Shown: piece after piece, positions 6,306 to 13,939 of the stretch
Position numbering within the stretch: the first letter of the stretch is position 1
Layout: every line of letters begins with the position of its first letter
Source: UBA5448 sp045536965
GTDB taxonomy: Bacteria; Bacillota; Clostridia; Oscillospirales; SIG627
NCBI GenBank assembly: GCA_045536965.1
Contig: JAZSON010000018.1
Span: 1 to 54,239 of the forward strand
Reading direction: 5' to 3'
Length of the DNA stretch: 54,239 bases
Program-made: the position numbers and the translations under genes
The notes under the pieces: model-generated
Told to the model about the DNA's origin: nothing
The model's database searches: none
Seen by the model: the letters and a program-made list of their open reading frames with translations, nothing else

Positions 6306-6392
6306 AAAACACCTTTACCATAATACCCCATCGTGTAGTGCCGTGTCAAGACCCAAGGCGCAAAAAAGGAGTGCGGATGCACTCCTCTTTTA

Positions 6393-6611
6393 TTATTTGA
6401 ACATATCCGTAAGTCCGTCGGCGACATCCTTCAAACCGTTGATAAGATCAGCGCAAGTTTCACAAACGTATGCGCTCTTGCCATTCGCTTCAACTTTTTC
6501 CAAGCTGACGTTTTTGGAGCCACAGGACTCGCAATCACCTGTTTTGGAGCATCCTACCAGCACAAACAATGCCACGATGACCAACAATACTACCGCAAGA
6601 AATCTTTTCAT
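6393..6611 (-). CDS. Small zinc-ribbon lipoprotein, 72 aa
   Basis: The start ATG at 6609-6611 is preferred over one three codons upstream because AGGAGG then lies 9 nt away. MKRFLAVVLLVIVALFVLVG-C is a type II signal peptide with lipobox LVGC. The mature part has two CxxC pairs (CESCGSKN and CETCADL) about 23 residues apart, as in a minimal zinc ribbon, followed by an amphipathic helix. Such a protein would sit on the outer membrane face. Function is unknown. It follows the larger zinc-ribbon lipoprotein gene after a terminator. Confidence 0.75.
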   Translation of the reverse strand: MKRFLAVVLLVIVALFVLVGCSKTGDCESCGSKNVSLEKVEANGKSAYVCETCADLINGLKDVADGLTDMFK

Positions 6612-6707
6612 ACCGAGCATCCTCCTGAAATTTTTTTTAGCCGTTTTGGCTATGGGTTTAGTATATCATGCGTTTTTTCTTTTGTCAAATAAAAAATCAA
6701 CCGGGAT

Positions 6708-6737
6708 AAAAAAAGGGCACACAATGCATGTGTGCCC
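6708..6737 (-). terminator. Terminator of the fmdB-like/dehydrogenase/lipoprotein unit
   Basis: Stem GGGCACACA (6715-6723) / TGTGTGCCC (6729-6737), followed by a run of seven T on the minus strand. Confidence 0.85.
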
Positions 6738-6767
6738 CAATCCATTCCGTGTATTCTTTTTAAAACC

Positions 6768-7826
6768 TCACCATTGCGGCTGATAGTTGGTCAGATAAAC
6801 TTCATAACTACCCGTTTTGGTAAGAATTCCGGAAATTCTGACCGTTACGGTGGTGGATGAGCCGGCGCTCATGGAGGAGGTAGAATACGAATCGATGGCA
6901 ACCGTGTTTAAATTCGGATCGCTGATGCGGTAATACGCTTTAAGACTCTGGCTGCCGCCGGCATTGTTCCGCTTCATTTGAATCTTCAAAATAAGATCCT
7001 TGCCGTCGATCTCGTGCGTACAACCTGTAATGGTACCGTAAGAAATAGAAACGGGGAAGAAGGTCATATTGTACTTGATCTTAATTTTGGAGGTATCGAT
7101 GTAGTTGGGATCAGTCGCGGCGCAGTCGGTACATCTACCCGAGGAAAAACTGTGCGAGGATTTGGCGGCGCGCATGGTCGTTCCGCAACCGTCGCAATAA
7201 TCTGCAACCGTGCAATCGTTTGAGGGATAAGAGCAGAAATGGGATGCCTTGCTGCCTGTAGTCGCACCGCAATCATTACAGGTCGCGGGACTCTGGCAGG
7301 TGGCGGCAAGCCACGAATGCTCCTTTTTGGCGATCTTTTCGGTGCGGGTGGTGTTGCATTTCGTACAGCGGGAAACCTTTGTACCCTCCTTGGTACAGGT
7401 CGAATCGGTCAGACTGACCTGCGAATAAGAGTGGTTGCAGTTGGAAGGATCGGTAACCGGGGGATAAACCACCTCGGGTCTGCCAATCACATTACTCTCC
7501 CCTTCGGTGGGGCTTCCTGCCGTCCCTTCATTGGAAGGGGTATCCTCGACAGCACCGCCGCTTACATCATACTGGGGCTTATCGACGGCGCTATCCTCAA
7601 GACCGGGAATGATAATATGAATATTACCTTCGGAATCCTCGGTGCCATACCCGTATTCAAACTTAAAATCGGGATCCATCGTGACGGCGCTGTTCATCTG
7701 GCCACTTGCCGTTTCATTCTTTTCGGCGCTACCGCCGAAAAGAGCAGATAACCTATCGACCAAACAGCCGCTCATACTCAACATAAGCGCAACGACCAAC
7801 AACACAGAAAGAATTTTTCTCATCAT
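6768..7826 (-). CDS. Zinc-ribbon-rich lipoprotein, about 352 aa
   Basis: The start is one of two adjacent ATG codons (7824-7826 or 7821-7823) behind AGAGGTTTA. MRKILSVLLVVALMLSMSGC is a lipoprotein signal with lipobox SMSGC. A Gly/Ser/Glu-rich linker (about residues 30-125) is followed by several CxxC units: CNHSYSQV, CTKCNTTRTEK, CNDCGATTGS, CDGCGTTM and CTDCAATD, with His-Ser/His-Phe pairs between them. This repeat style is common on surface proteins of gut Clostridia. The last 100 residues form a beta-rich domain ending YEVYLTNYQPQW. Role unknown; it begins 35 bp after the dehydrogenase and may be cotranscribed. Confidence 0.75.
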   Translation of the reverse strand: MMRKILSVLLVVALMLSMSGCLVDRLSALFGGSAEKNETASGQMNSAVTMDPDFKFEYGYGTEDSEGNIHIIIPGLEDSAVDKPQYDVSGGAVEDTPSNEGTAGSPTEGESNVIGRPEVVYPPVTDPSNCNHSYSQVSLTDSTCTKEGTKVSRCTKCNTTRTEKIAKKEHSWLAATCQSPATCNDCGATTGSKASHFCSYPSNDCTVADYCDGCGTTMRAAKSSHSFSSGRCTDCAATDPNYIDTSKIKIKYNMTFFPVSISYGTITGCTHEIDGKDLILKIQMKRNNAGGSQSLKAYYRISDPNLNTVAIDSYSTSSMSAGSSTTVTVRISGILTKTGSYEVYLTNYQPQW

Positions 7827-7861
7827 TAAACCTCTAAACAAACGATCGGAAGCAAAAAATC

Positions 7862-9115
7862 TCAGAAATTGGCAAGCAGATAGTTTTCGGCTTCTGCAGA
7901 CCAAAGCATATTGTTTTTCTTGCAGATCTTGTCAAGCTCTGCAAATCTGGGATCGGTCTTGCCGAGCTCTGCAAAATCTTCGATAGCGGTCAGATCCATT
8001 TCGATGTGGGTATAGATCAGCTTCTTACCGCCCTTGATGCGGGGGAGGTTCAGGGTAGCTTCGCGCGCCGCATTCAAACCGCCGACATGGGTAATCATGG
8101 CCGAAGGATTCAAAAGACCCTTTTCCATCAATTCAAGCGATTCGATCATATCGGAAGTGTTGCCGCCGCTGGTACCAACCACGTGGGTGGAACCGTAGTG
8201 CACCTGATAGAAGTTAAAGGTTGCCGAGAATTTGGGATCCAAAGGACCTGCAAAGAAGTTGAGGCAACCGTCTCTGCCGAGAATTTGATCGCCCATTTCG
8301 ACAACGGGCTTTACGGGTGCAAAGACGAATACATCATCATAACCCTTGCCATCATTCAGATCAAACATGGCTTGGACGGGATTTTCAACCTTCGCCGTGT
8401 TCAAATACACCAGCTTAACGCCTGCTTTTGCGGCCACTTCGGGAGAAAGAATCTCGGCAGCACGGGCAAGACGGGCATCGTCAATATCGGTAACAACCAC
8501 CAAAGAGGGCTGAATATCGCCGTGGAGCGCGTAGTCAATGGCGCCGAGACCCATCGGGCCTGCGCCTGCAAGAATGGCAACCGCGCCACCCTTGGTGATG
8601 CCCATTTTGTGGACATAGCTGCCGTTGGTGGTATGGTACATGGCATGATAAGTACCGACGATGCAGGACATGGGTTCAGACAAAGAACCGTAATAGAAAG
8701 CATCGCCCTGATAACGCAAGAGACAACCCATTTCCATGACTTCATTGGGGATGATAACATAGGTGGCATCACCGCCGCAATAGGGATAAGAGTAACCGGG
8801 AGCGGCAAGAGAGCCTTTGTAGTTGATGGCGGGTTGGATGGAGAACTTGTCGCCCTTTTTGAAGTCTTTTGCCCATTTCGAGCCGACTTCTTCGATCACA
8901 CCGCAAAATTCATGACCAATGATAATGGGGTTTTCAGCCACATCGTCGGGAACACGCTTGTGTGCCGCGCCCTGCTCTGCCACCTTGAAGGAGGACATAC
9001 AAAGAGAGTCGGAAACAATGCGGGCTAAAATTTCATCTTCTTTAATGGGGGGGAGTTCAAATTCTTCCAATCTGAGGTCGTCTACGCCGTAAAGACGGAG
9101 TGCTTTTGTTTTCAT
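7862..9115 (-). CDS. Zinc-binding medium-chain dehydrogenase (sorbose-1-phosphate reductase-like)
   Basis: A 417-aa MDR-superfamily alcohol dehydrogenase. The catalytic zinc region is visible (SLCMSSFK and IIIGHEFCGVIEE), as is a Rossmann nucleotide-binding loop GAGPMGLGAIDY followed by VTDIDDARL, where the aspartate suggests NAD(H). The opening and the segment EQGAAHKRVPDDVAENP resemble the L-sorbose-1-phosphate reductase group of sugar-phosphate dehydrogenases, but no sorbose PTS is nearby, so the substrate is open. The start has AAGGAGATATATC upstream. It is 21 bp downstream of the FmdB-like gene. Confidence 0.8.
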   Translation of the reverse strand: MKTKALRLYGVDDLRLEEFELPPIKEDEILARIVSDSLCMSSFKVAEQGAAHKRVPDDVAENPIIIGHEFCGVIEEVGSKWAKDFKKGDKFSIQPAINYKGSLAAPGYSYPYCGGDATYVIIPNEVMEMGCLLRYQGDAFYYGSLSEPMSCIVGTYHAMYHTTNGSYVHKMGITKGGAVAILAGAGPMGLGAIDYALHGDIQPSLVVVTDIDDARLARAAEILSPEVAAKAGVKLVYLNTAKVENPVQAMFDLNDGKGYDDVFVFAPVKPVVEMGDQILGRDGCLNFFAGPLDPKFSATFNFYQVHYGSTHVVGTSGGNTSDMIESLELMEKGLLNPSAMITHVGGLNAAREATLNLPRIKGGKKLIYTHIEMDLTAIEDFAELGKTDPRFAELDKICKKNNMLWSAEAENYLLANF

Positions 9116-9136
9116 GATATATCTCCTTTTTATTTG

Positions 9137-9358
9137 TTATGCGTGATGATGGTGGCAGCATTCGCCGCATACATGGGCGTTTGGACAGGCATTTTCGGTG
9201 CGGGTATGGGTTGCGGGAGCACCTTTGATCTGCACTTCCATATTTTTACTGCCGCAATGGGGACAGGGAACATCGCCCTCGCTCATTTTTACAATCGATG
9301 CCTGCACATTGGATTCTTTTTTACAGGCAAGACACAAAAAATCATAATAGGGCATCAT
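9137..9358 (-). CDS. FmdB-type zinc-ribbon protein, 73 aa
   Basis: PYYDFLCLACKKE and CPHCGSKNMEVQI give the paired CxxC motifs of the FmdB/CxxC_CxxC_SSSS putative regulatory family. The tail is unusual: CPNAHVCGECCHHHHA adds four more Cys and four consecutive His, a likely extra metal site. Either of two consecutive ATG codons could start it (GGAGGAGGCGAGA upstream). It heads the transcript that continues into the zinc dehydrogenase, so a role in metal supply or regulation for that enzyme is possible but unproven. Confidence 0.8.
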   Translation of the reverse strand: MMPYYDFLCLACKKESNVQASIVKMSEGDVPCPHCGSKNMEVQIKGAPATHTRTENACPNAHVCGECCHHHHA

Positions 9359-9445
9359 TCTCGCCTCCTCCCGTGTATTCTACCACACAGACACGTTATT
9401 TGCAAGAGACACCTTCCTCTTTTTTCATCTTTTTCTCAATAGCTC

Positions 9446-9474
9446 TTGCGAAAATCCATCATTTTTGTTATACT
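9446..9474 (+). promoter_or_regulatory. Promoter of the N-acetyltransferase gene
   Basis: TTGCGA (9446-9451), 17-bp spacer, TATACT (9469-9474). Confidence 0.6.
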
Positions 9475-9506
9475 TGTATCCAATATAACACAAGGATGTG
9501 ATTTAC

Positions 9507-10286
9507 TTGACGAGCGAACAGGTAAAACTTTACTTTTACCGCCTCGGTGTCGAAATACCGACCGATCCCAAACCCGACCGCGATCTCCTTTTCGCGCTCC
9601 ATTACGGACACACCACCCATGTCCCGTTTGAAAACCTTGATATTCTCAATCATGTTCCCCTTTCACTGGAAGAGGATGATTTGTTTGATAAAATCGTCAC
9701 TCGCCGTCGCGGCGGTATCTGCTTTGAGGTCAACTGTCTCTTTGCCCATCTTTTGCGTACCCTCGGATACACCTGCATCGATTATTCCGCCCGCTGGATC
9801 AAGGGAGCCGTCGGAAACCCCTTGCGCCGCCACCGCGCCTTTTGCTGTCAGCTTCCCTCGGGAGAGCGGTATATTTGCGACGTCGGCAACGGTCAGCGCG
9901 CCCCCCGTTACCCCGTCCCCTTCATCCTCGACACCGACCACAAGCAGGAAGGCGAGGTCTACACCCTTTTAAAAGATGAAAAACTCGGCATCGTTTTAAA
10001 TGAATACCACAAAGGCAAATACACCGCCATTTACTCGTTTACAGAGGAATTTCAATACGACACCGATTTTATCATTCCCATGTACTTTTGCGAGCACCAC
10101 GCCCTCTCCCCCGTCGTCTATGACAACGTCATTTCAATCAAAACCGCCACAGGCAGAAAAACCCTCGGCGGTAACACCTTCCGCGTTTTCGACGGCGATA
10201 CCGTCACCGAAACCGTTTTGGGGGACAAAGCGGCTGTCGACCGTTGTCTTGCCGATGAATTCGGCCTTGTTTTTACAAAAAAATAA
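9507..10286 (+). CDS. Arylamine N-acetyltransferase
   Basis: A 259-aa NAT-family enzyme that transfers acetyl from acetyl-CoA to aromatic amines or hydrazines through a Cys-His-Asp triad. With the TTG start at 9507 the triad is C72 (RRRGGICFE), H109 (LRRHRAFCC) and D125 (YICDVGNG), matching the canonical 69/107/122 spacing. HVPFENLDIL near residue 38 is also typical. A GTG three codons upstream (9498) is possible, but it lies almost on the AAGGA ribosome binding site, so I prefer TTG. Related fold members act as amide synthases in polyketide clusters; no such cluster is present. Confidence 0.88.
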   Translation: MTSEQVKLYFYRLGVEIPTDPKPDRDLLFALHYGHTTHVPFENLDILNHVPLSLEEDDLFDKIVTRRRGGICFEVNCLFAHLLRTLGYTCIDYSARWIKGAVGNPLRRHRAFCCQLPSGERYICDVGNGQRAPRYPVPFILDTDHKQEGEVYTLLKDEKLGIVLNEYHKGKYTAIYSFTEEFQYDTDFIIPMYFCEHHALSPVVYDNVISIKTATGRKTLGGNTFRVFDGDTVTETVLGDKAAVDRCLADEFGLVFTKK

Positions 10287-10293
10287 AAAATAT

Positions 10294-10327
10294 CACGTTG
10301 CGGACCCCTTCCGCAACGTGTTTTTTT
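10294..10327 (+). terminator. Intrinsic terminator after the NAT gene
   Basis: Stem CACGTTGCGG (10294-10303) / CCGCAACGTG (10311-10320), followed by seven T. Confidence 0.9.
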
Positions 10328-10362
10328 ATGGACTGACCGATTGATTGTATGTTTTTGCCCTC

Positions 10363-10401
10363 CCTTGTCCATACTGAATGTGTACATACATTCGGACAAG
10401 G
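10363..10401 (+). promoter_or_regulatory. Hairpin overlapping the sigG ribosome binding site
   Basis: CCTTGTCC (10363-10370) pairs with GGACAAGG (10394-10401), and inside it GAATG pairs with CATTC. The 3' arm includes the AAGGGG Shine-Dalgarno sequence of sigG, so folding would reduce translation. Confidence 0.7.
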
Positions 10402-10411
10402 GGTGTTTTGT

Positions 10412-11233
10412 GTGTACAACAAGGTCGAAATATGCGGAGTCAATACAGCCAAGCTTGCGGTGCTGACCGCCGAAGAAAAAAAAGAGCTCCTCCAAAAATG
10501 CAAGCAAGGCGACATGGATGCCCGCGAAAAGCTGATAAACGGCAACCTGCGTCTTGTTCTGTCAGTCATTCAAAAATTTAATTCCCGCGGAGAAAATCCC
10601 GACGATCTTTTCCAGATCGGTTGCATCGGTCTGATGAAAGCCATCGACAATTTCGACATTACCCAAGAAGTGCGCTTTTCCACCTATGCGGTGCCCATGA
10701 TCATCGGAGAGGTCAGGCGTTATCTGCGAGACAACAACCTCGTGCGTGTCTCCCGCTCGGTACGTGACCTTGCTTACAAAGCACTCGGCGAAAAGGAACA
10801 ACTGGCCGTCACGCTCGGCCGTGAACCGACGGTAGACGAAATCACCGCCGCCGTCAATCGCGCCCTCCCCCCAGAGACCATGCCGAAAGAGGGGTCTTTT
10901 TCCAAAAAGGACATCGCGGCCGCCCTCGATGCCGTCCTCGATCCCGTTTCCCTCTACGAACCCGTCTATGCCGACGGAGGCGATTCGGTTTATATCATGG
11001 ATCAGGTATGCGACAAAAAGAACAACGACGAGATATGGACCGAAAGCATCGCCTTAAATCAAGCCATGGCCAAGCTGGTCAAACGGGAAAAAGACATTCT
11101 CACCCTCCGCTTTTACAGCGGCCGCACCCAAATGGAGGTGGCGAGCGAAATCGGCATCTCCCAAGCGCAGGTTTCACGGCTTGAAAAGGGCGCTTTGGAA
11201 AAGCTCAAAAAACAAATCGTCACTTCCGATTAA
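10412..11233 (+). CDS. sigG: RNA polymerase sporulation sigma factor SigG
   Basis: A 273-aa sigma-70 protein. The opening VYNKVEICGVNTAKL is diagnostic for sigma-G, the late forespore factor. Region 2 (NGNLRLVLSVIQKFNSRGEN, DDLFQIGCIGLMKAIDNFD, FSTYAVPMIIGEVRRYLRDN) and region 4 (LTLRFYSGRTQMEVASEIGI, SQAQVSRLEKGALEKLKKQ) are intact. The start is a GTG with AAGGGGTG upstream, inside a hairpin. It stands alone, not next to spoIIGA-sigE as in Bacillus and many Clostridia. Region 3 carries a slightly longer, Pro-rich insert (ALPPETMPKEGSFSKKDI). It would transcribe SASP genes such as the one at 36902. Confidence 0.95.
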   Translation: MYNKVEICGVNTAKLAVLTAEEKKELLQKCKQGDMDAREKLINGNLRLVLSVIQKFNSRGENPDDLFQIGCIGLMKAIDNFDITQEVRFSTYAVPMIIGEVRRYLRDNNLVRVSRSVRDLAYKALGEKEQLAVTLGREPTVDEITAAVNRALPPETMPKEGSFSKKDIAAALDAVLDPVSLYEPVYADGGDSVYIMDQVCDKKNNDEIWTESIALNQAMAKLVKREKDILTLRFYSGRTQMEVASEIGISQAQVSRLEKGALEKLKKQIVTSD

Positions 11234-11236
11234 AAA

Positions 11237-11265
11237 ACATCCCCGACGGAAAAGGTCGGGGATGT
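11237..11265. terminator. Bidirectional terminator between sigG and the flavoprotein gene
   Basis: Stem ACATCCCCGAC (11237-11247) / GTCGGGGATGT (11255-11265), with A-rich and T-rich flanks on both sides. Confidence 0.8.
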
Positions 11266-11269
11266 CATT

Positions 11270-13174
11270 TTAGTATATATTACCGTTTTTTCTATACTCT
11301 TTCCAAACATTTTCAAAGAAATCGGCATTGTCGGGAATGGGTCTGACGGGACGGTATTCTACCTTACATTCCCCTGCTTCATAGCGGCAGGTCTGTACGA
11401 TTTCGGAAGAGGAGACATCGGCCAAAGAAAAGCGAAATCTTTCTTCAAGTCCATCCCGAAGCTGTCCGTCTTTTTGATAGACCGTGCAGGAACCGCGGCT
11501 ACCGATCTTCTTTTTACAAAAATCGGCCATCGCGCCCAGATATACAATCTGCGTGATCAAAACATCCCGCAAGCGGTAAACCAAAAGAATGTCCCCGCCC
11601 GCATCCGAAGCGGCATCAAGGTCGCGTTTGGCTTCCAGATAAGCTTGCTCCAATTCTTCCTCGGTACGCATGGCAGCGCCCGCGCGGCTCATTCTTTCCA
11701 TGGCTTTTTGGAGAAGAAGTGCCGCATCGATCTTGCCCGCTTTTGCATTTTGGAATATTTGCCGATGTTTTTCCAAAGCAGCCGCGACGATCACATCAAA
11801 TGCAGTCTTTTCAATCCCCTCGCCCTGCCGTTTGGCCGCTATATACTGCGCGGCGCGAAGAGATCCGACCTGACCCGCATTGAGCGCCGAACCGCCGGGA
11901 CGGGTGATCCCGTGAGTCCCTGCCGCTTCACCGCAAGCAAAAAGACCCGAAATGCAACTCTGCCACCAAAGGTCGACCGCAATGCCGCCATTGTTGTGCT
12001 GGGCACAAAGGGAGATGGGCAATTTTTCCTTGTGAAGATCCACCCCTTTGTCCTTGTATAAGGCAACGGCGGGTGCATTCATGTGCTCAAGACGGTCAAT
12101 GGGTCTGCCGAAGGTAGCCCCTGCTTTTTCCAGATATTCTCGGGCTTCGTCACTCAAAACAGAATAATCCAGTTCGGTACAACCGTATGGATTTTTTGTA
12201 AAATCCAAATAGACCTTTCTGCCCCGCATCATTTCCTCACGGTAAACCAAAAGATCGATCACCGAAGACCCGTTCATCACCTTGCGGCAATCAAAGGGCC
12301 ACTGGTATCCCTTCAAAAAGATCATCGAAAGACATTCGCTTTGCGTTTTGAAGTATTCGGATAAAAATTCATGTTCTTCGCCCTGTTCATCCACCGAAAC
12401 AAAACGGGGAAGTACCTGCATATAAGTCCCCGAAACGTTCCATCGCGGCGAGGTCGAGGCAAGACCGTATTGCCATTCGGTCAAATTCTGTCCGCTTGCC
12501 CCCGCTTCAAATGCCACCCCCGTCGCGCCGTGATGACAATGAGGATAGACGCTGTTTGCATAAATGCCCGCAGGACCGCCCGTGGCATACACGATATTTT
12601 TACAATGGAAAATCGTCAAATAAGGCTCTTTTTCGACGGTACACACCGCCACCAGACCGCACACCTCGCCATCCTTTGCGAGGATCTGGACAACCGTGTG
12701 GTGGTCATAAATGGGAAGATTGATTTCTTTAGCCTTTTTTTCAAGCGCCTCGGTCATGAATTTCGAGGTCAATGGACCTGCGGAGGTCGCTCTGGCATAA
12801 GGATCGTGGTCGGTCTTATAACCGACGTATTCACCAAAGCGGTTGGTCGGAAACGGCACGCCCAGTTCGCAAAGATGCAAAAAACATCTTGCCGACAAAG
12901 CCGCCTCGATCAGGGCGGTATCACCGTCCATACAGCCGCCTGCAAAGAGATTTTTCGCCATATTGTCCACCGAATCGGCCGCGTCCCCGCCGAGTCCGAG
13001 CTTATAATAGGTCTGTTTGTCCGAGCCTGTATTGCGGGAGGTACCCATGTAGACCCCTTCGGTCACAATGGCAACTTCCTCGCAACCAAACTGCTTTAAG
13101 CGAATGGCGGCATTGAATCCTGCCGCTCCCGTGCCGACGACACAGGTATTTAATTTCACATACTCTACTCTCAT
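11270..13174 (-). CDS. FAD-dependent oxidoreductase (fumarate reductase flavoprotein-like)
   Basis: A 634-aa flavoprotein of the succinate dehydrogenase/fumarate reductase/L-aspartate oxidase superfamily. The ADP-binding loop GTGAAGFNAAIRL is near residue 15, the FAD contact IVYATGGPAGIY near 195, and a C-terminal FAD motif reads ACGEAAGTHGITRPGGSAL. The loop SRNTGSDKQTYYKLG sits where covalently flavinylated SdhA has its His, so FAD is probably non-covalent. No signal peptide, heme motif or Fe-S subunit is present. ATG 13172-13174 is chosen (TAAGGA upstream) over a TTG two codons earlier. It is last in a three-gene redox operon, 9 bp after the SDR. Confidence 0.85.
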   Translation of the reverse strand: MRVEYVKLNTCVVGTGAAGFNAAIRLKQFGCEEVAIVTEGVYMGTSRNTGSDKQTYYKLGLGGDAADSVDNMAKNLFAGGCMDGDTALIEAALSARCFLHLCELGVPFPTNRFGEYVGYKTDHDPYARATSAGPLTSKFMTEALEKKAKEINLPIYDHHTVVQILAKDGEVCGLVAVCTVEKEPYLTIFHCKNIVYATGGPAGIYANSVYPHCHHGATGVAFEAGASGQNLTEWQYGLASTSPRWNVSGTYMQVLPRFVSVDEQGEEHEFLSEYFKTQSECLSMIFLKGYQWPFDCRKVMNGSSVIDLLVYREEMMRGRKVYLDFTKNPYGCTELDYSVLSDEAREYLEKAGATFGRPIDRLEHMNAPAVALYKDKGVDLHKEKLPISLCAQHNNGGIAVDLWWQSCISGLFACGEAAGTHGITRPGGSALNAGQVGSLRAAQYIAAKRQGEGIEKTAFDVIVAAALEKHRQIFQNAKAGKIDAALLLQKAMERMSRAGAAMRTEEELEQAYLEAKRDLDAASDAGGDILLVYRLRDVLITQIVYLGAMADFCKKKIGSRGSCTVYQKDGQLRDGLEERFRFSLADVSSSEIVQTCRYEAGECKVEYRPVRPIPDNADFFENVWKEYRKNGNIY

Positions 13175-13183
13175 ACACAATCC

Positions 13184-13927
13184 TTACAGTCTGCGAATGT
13201 GAAAACCGCCGTCAACATCCAGCGACTCGCCCGTCACATAAGGCAGCGCGCCCGAGCAAAGGGCATACACCGCCGCTGCAATATCCGCAGGCTCTCCCCA
13301 ACGCTTGATGGGCAAAAGACCGCCGCCGATGAGATCGTCATACTTCTCTTGTACCGTTTCGGTCATGCCGGTGTGAATGATGCCGGGTCTGACCTCGTTG
13401 ACCATGATACCCTCGGCCGCAAGACGGTCGGCAAACAGCTTGGTGATCATGGAAACACCCGCCTTGGAAATACAGTATTCTCCGCGGGAGGTGGAGCTTG
13501 TATAGGCAGAAAGAGAGGAAATGTTGCAGATATATCCCCGCACACCGTTTTGCGGCTCGTTATGCATCATGACCTTGGCAACACTTTGGGTCAAAAACAA
13601 CGTTCCCTTAGTGTTGATGCCCATAACAAAATCATAACTTTCCTCGGTCATCTCGAGAATGTCGGCCCGTACCTTAGGCGCAACCCCTGCCACGTTGACC
13701 AACACATCCACCGTATGACCGTCTGCAAGCGCAGTATCCAAAAAACGACTTCTGTCCTCGGCCGATGCAAGATTTCCTTGCACATAAATAAAATGGGGGC
13801 TTTGTATATCGTTTTTATCTGCGCCCGAACGCCCCATGCCGACGACCCTGTAACCCATAGACAGAAATTTTTCCGCCGTCCCGCGGCCGATACCGCCGAG
13901 ACATCCCGTAATCATCGCCGTTTTCAT
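13184..13927 (-). CDS. Short-chain dehydrogenase/reductase
   Basis: A 247-aa classical SDR. The cofactor loop TGCLGGIGRG is at residues 7-16, NVAG at 78-81, catalytic Ser in NISSLS near 138, and Tyr151/Lys155 in YCISK. The C-terminal VDGGFH segment is family-typical. GMGRSGAD after the second strand would favour NADPH. It probably interconverts a ketone and an alcohol on the same substrate handled by the neighbouring ene-reductase and flavoprotein. Twelve bp separate it from the upstream gene. Confidence 0.88.
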   Translation of the reverse strand: MKTAMITGCLGGIGRGTAEKFLSMGYRVVGMGRSGADKNDIQSPHFIYVQGNLASAEDRSRFLDTALADGHTVDVLVNVAGVAPKVRADILEMTEESYDFVMGINTKGTLFLTQSVAKVMMHNEPQNGVRGYICNISSLSAYTSSTSRGEYCISKAGVSMITKLFADRLAAEGIMVNEVRPGIIHTGMTETVQEKYDDLIGGGLLPIKRWGEPADIAAAVYALCSGALPYVTGESLDVDGGFHIRRL

Positions 13928-13939
13928 GCTGTTTCTCCT

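Noticed and set aside
8006..9028. 340-codon plus-strand ORF opposite the zinc dehydrogenase
   Set aside because: Shadow of the dehydrogenase reading frame; the real gene has clear motifs and a ribosome binding site.
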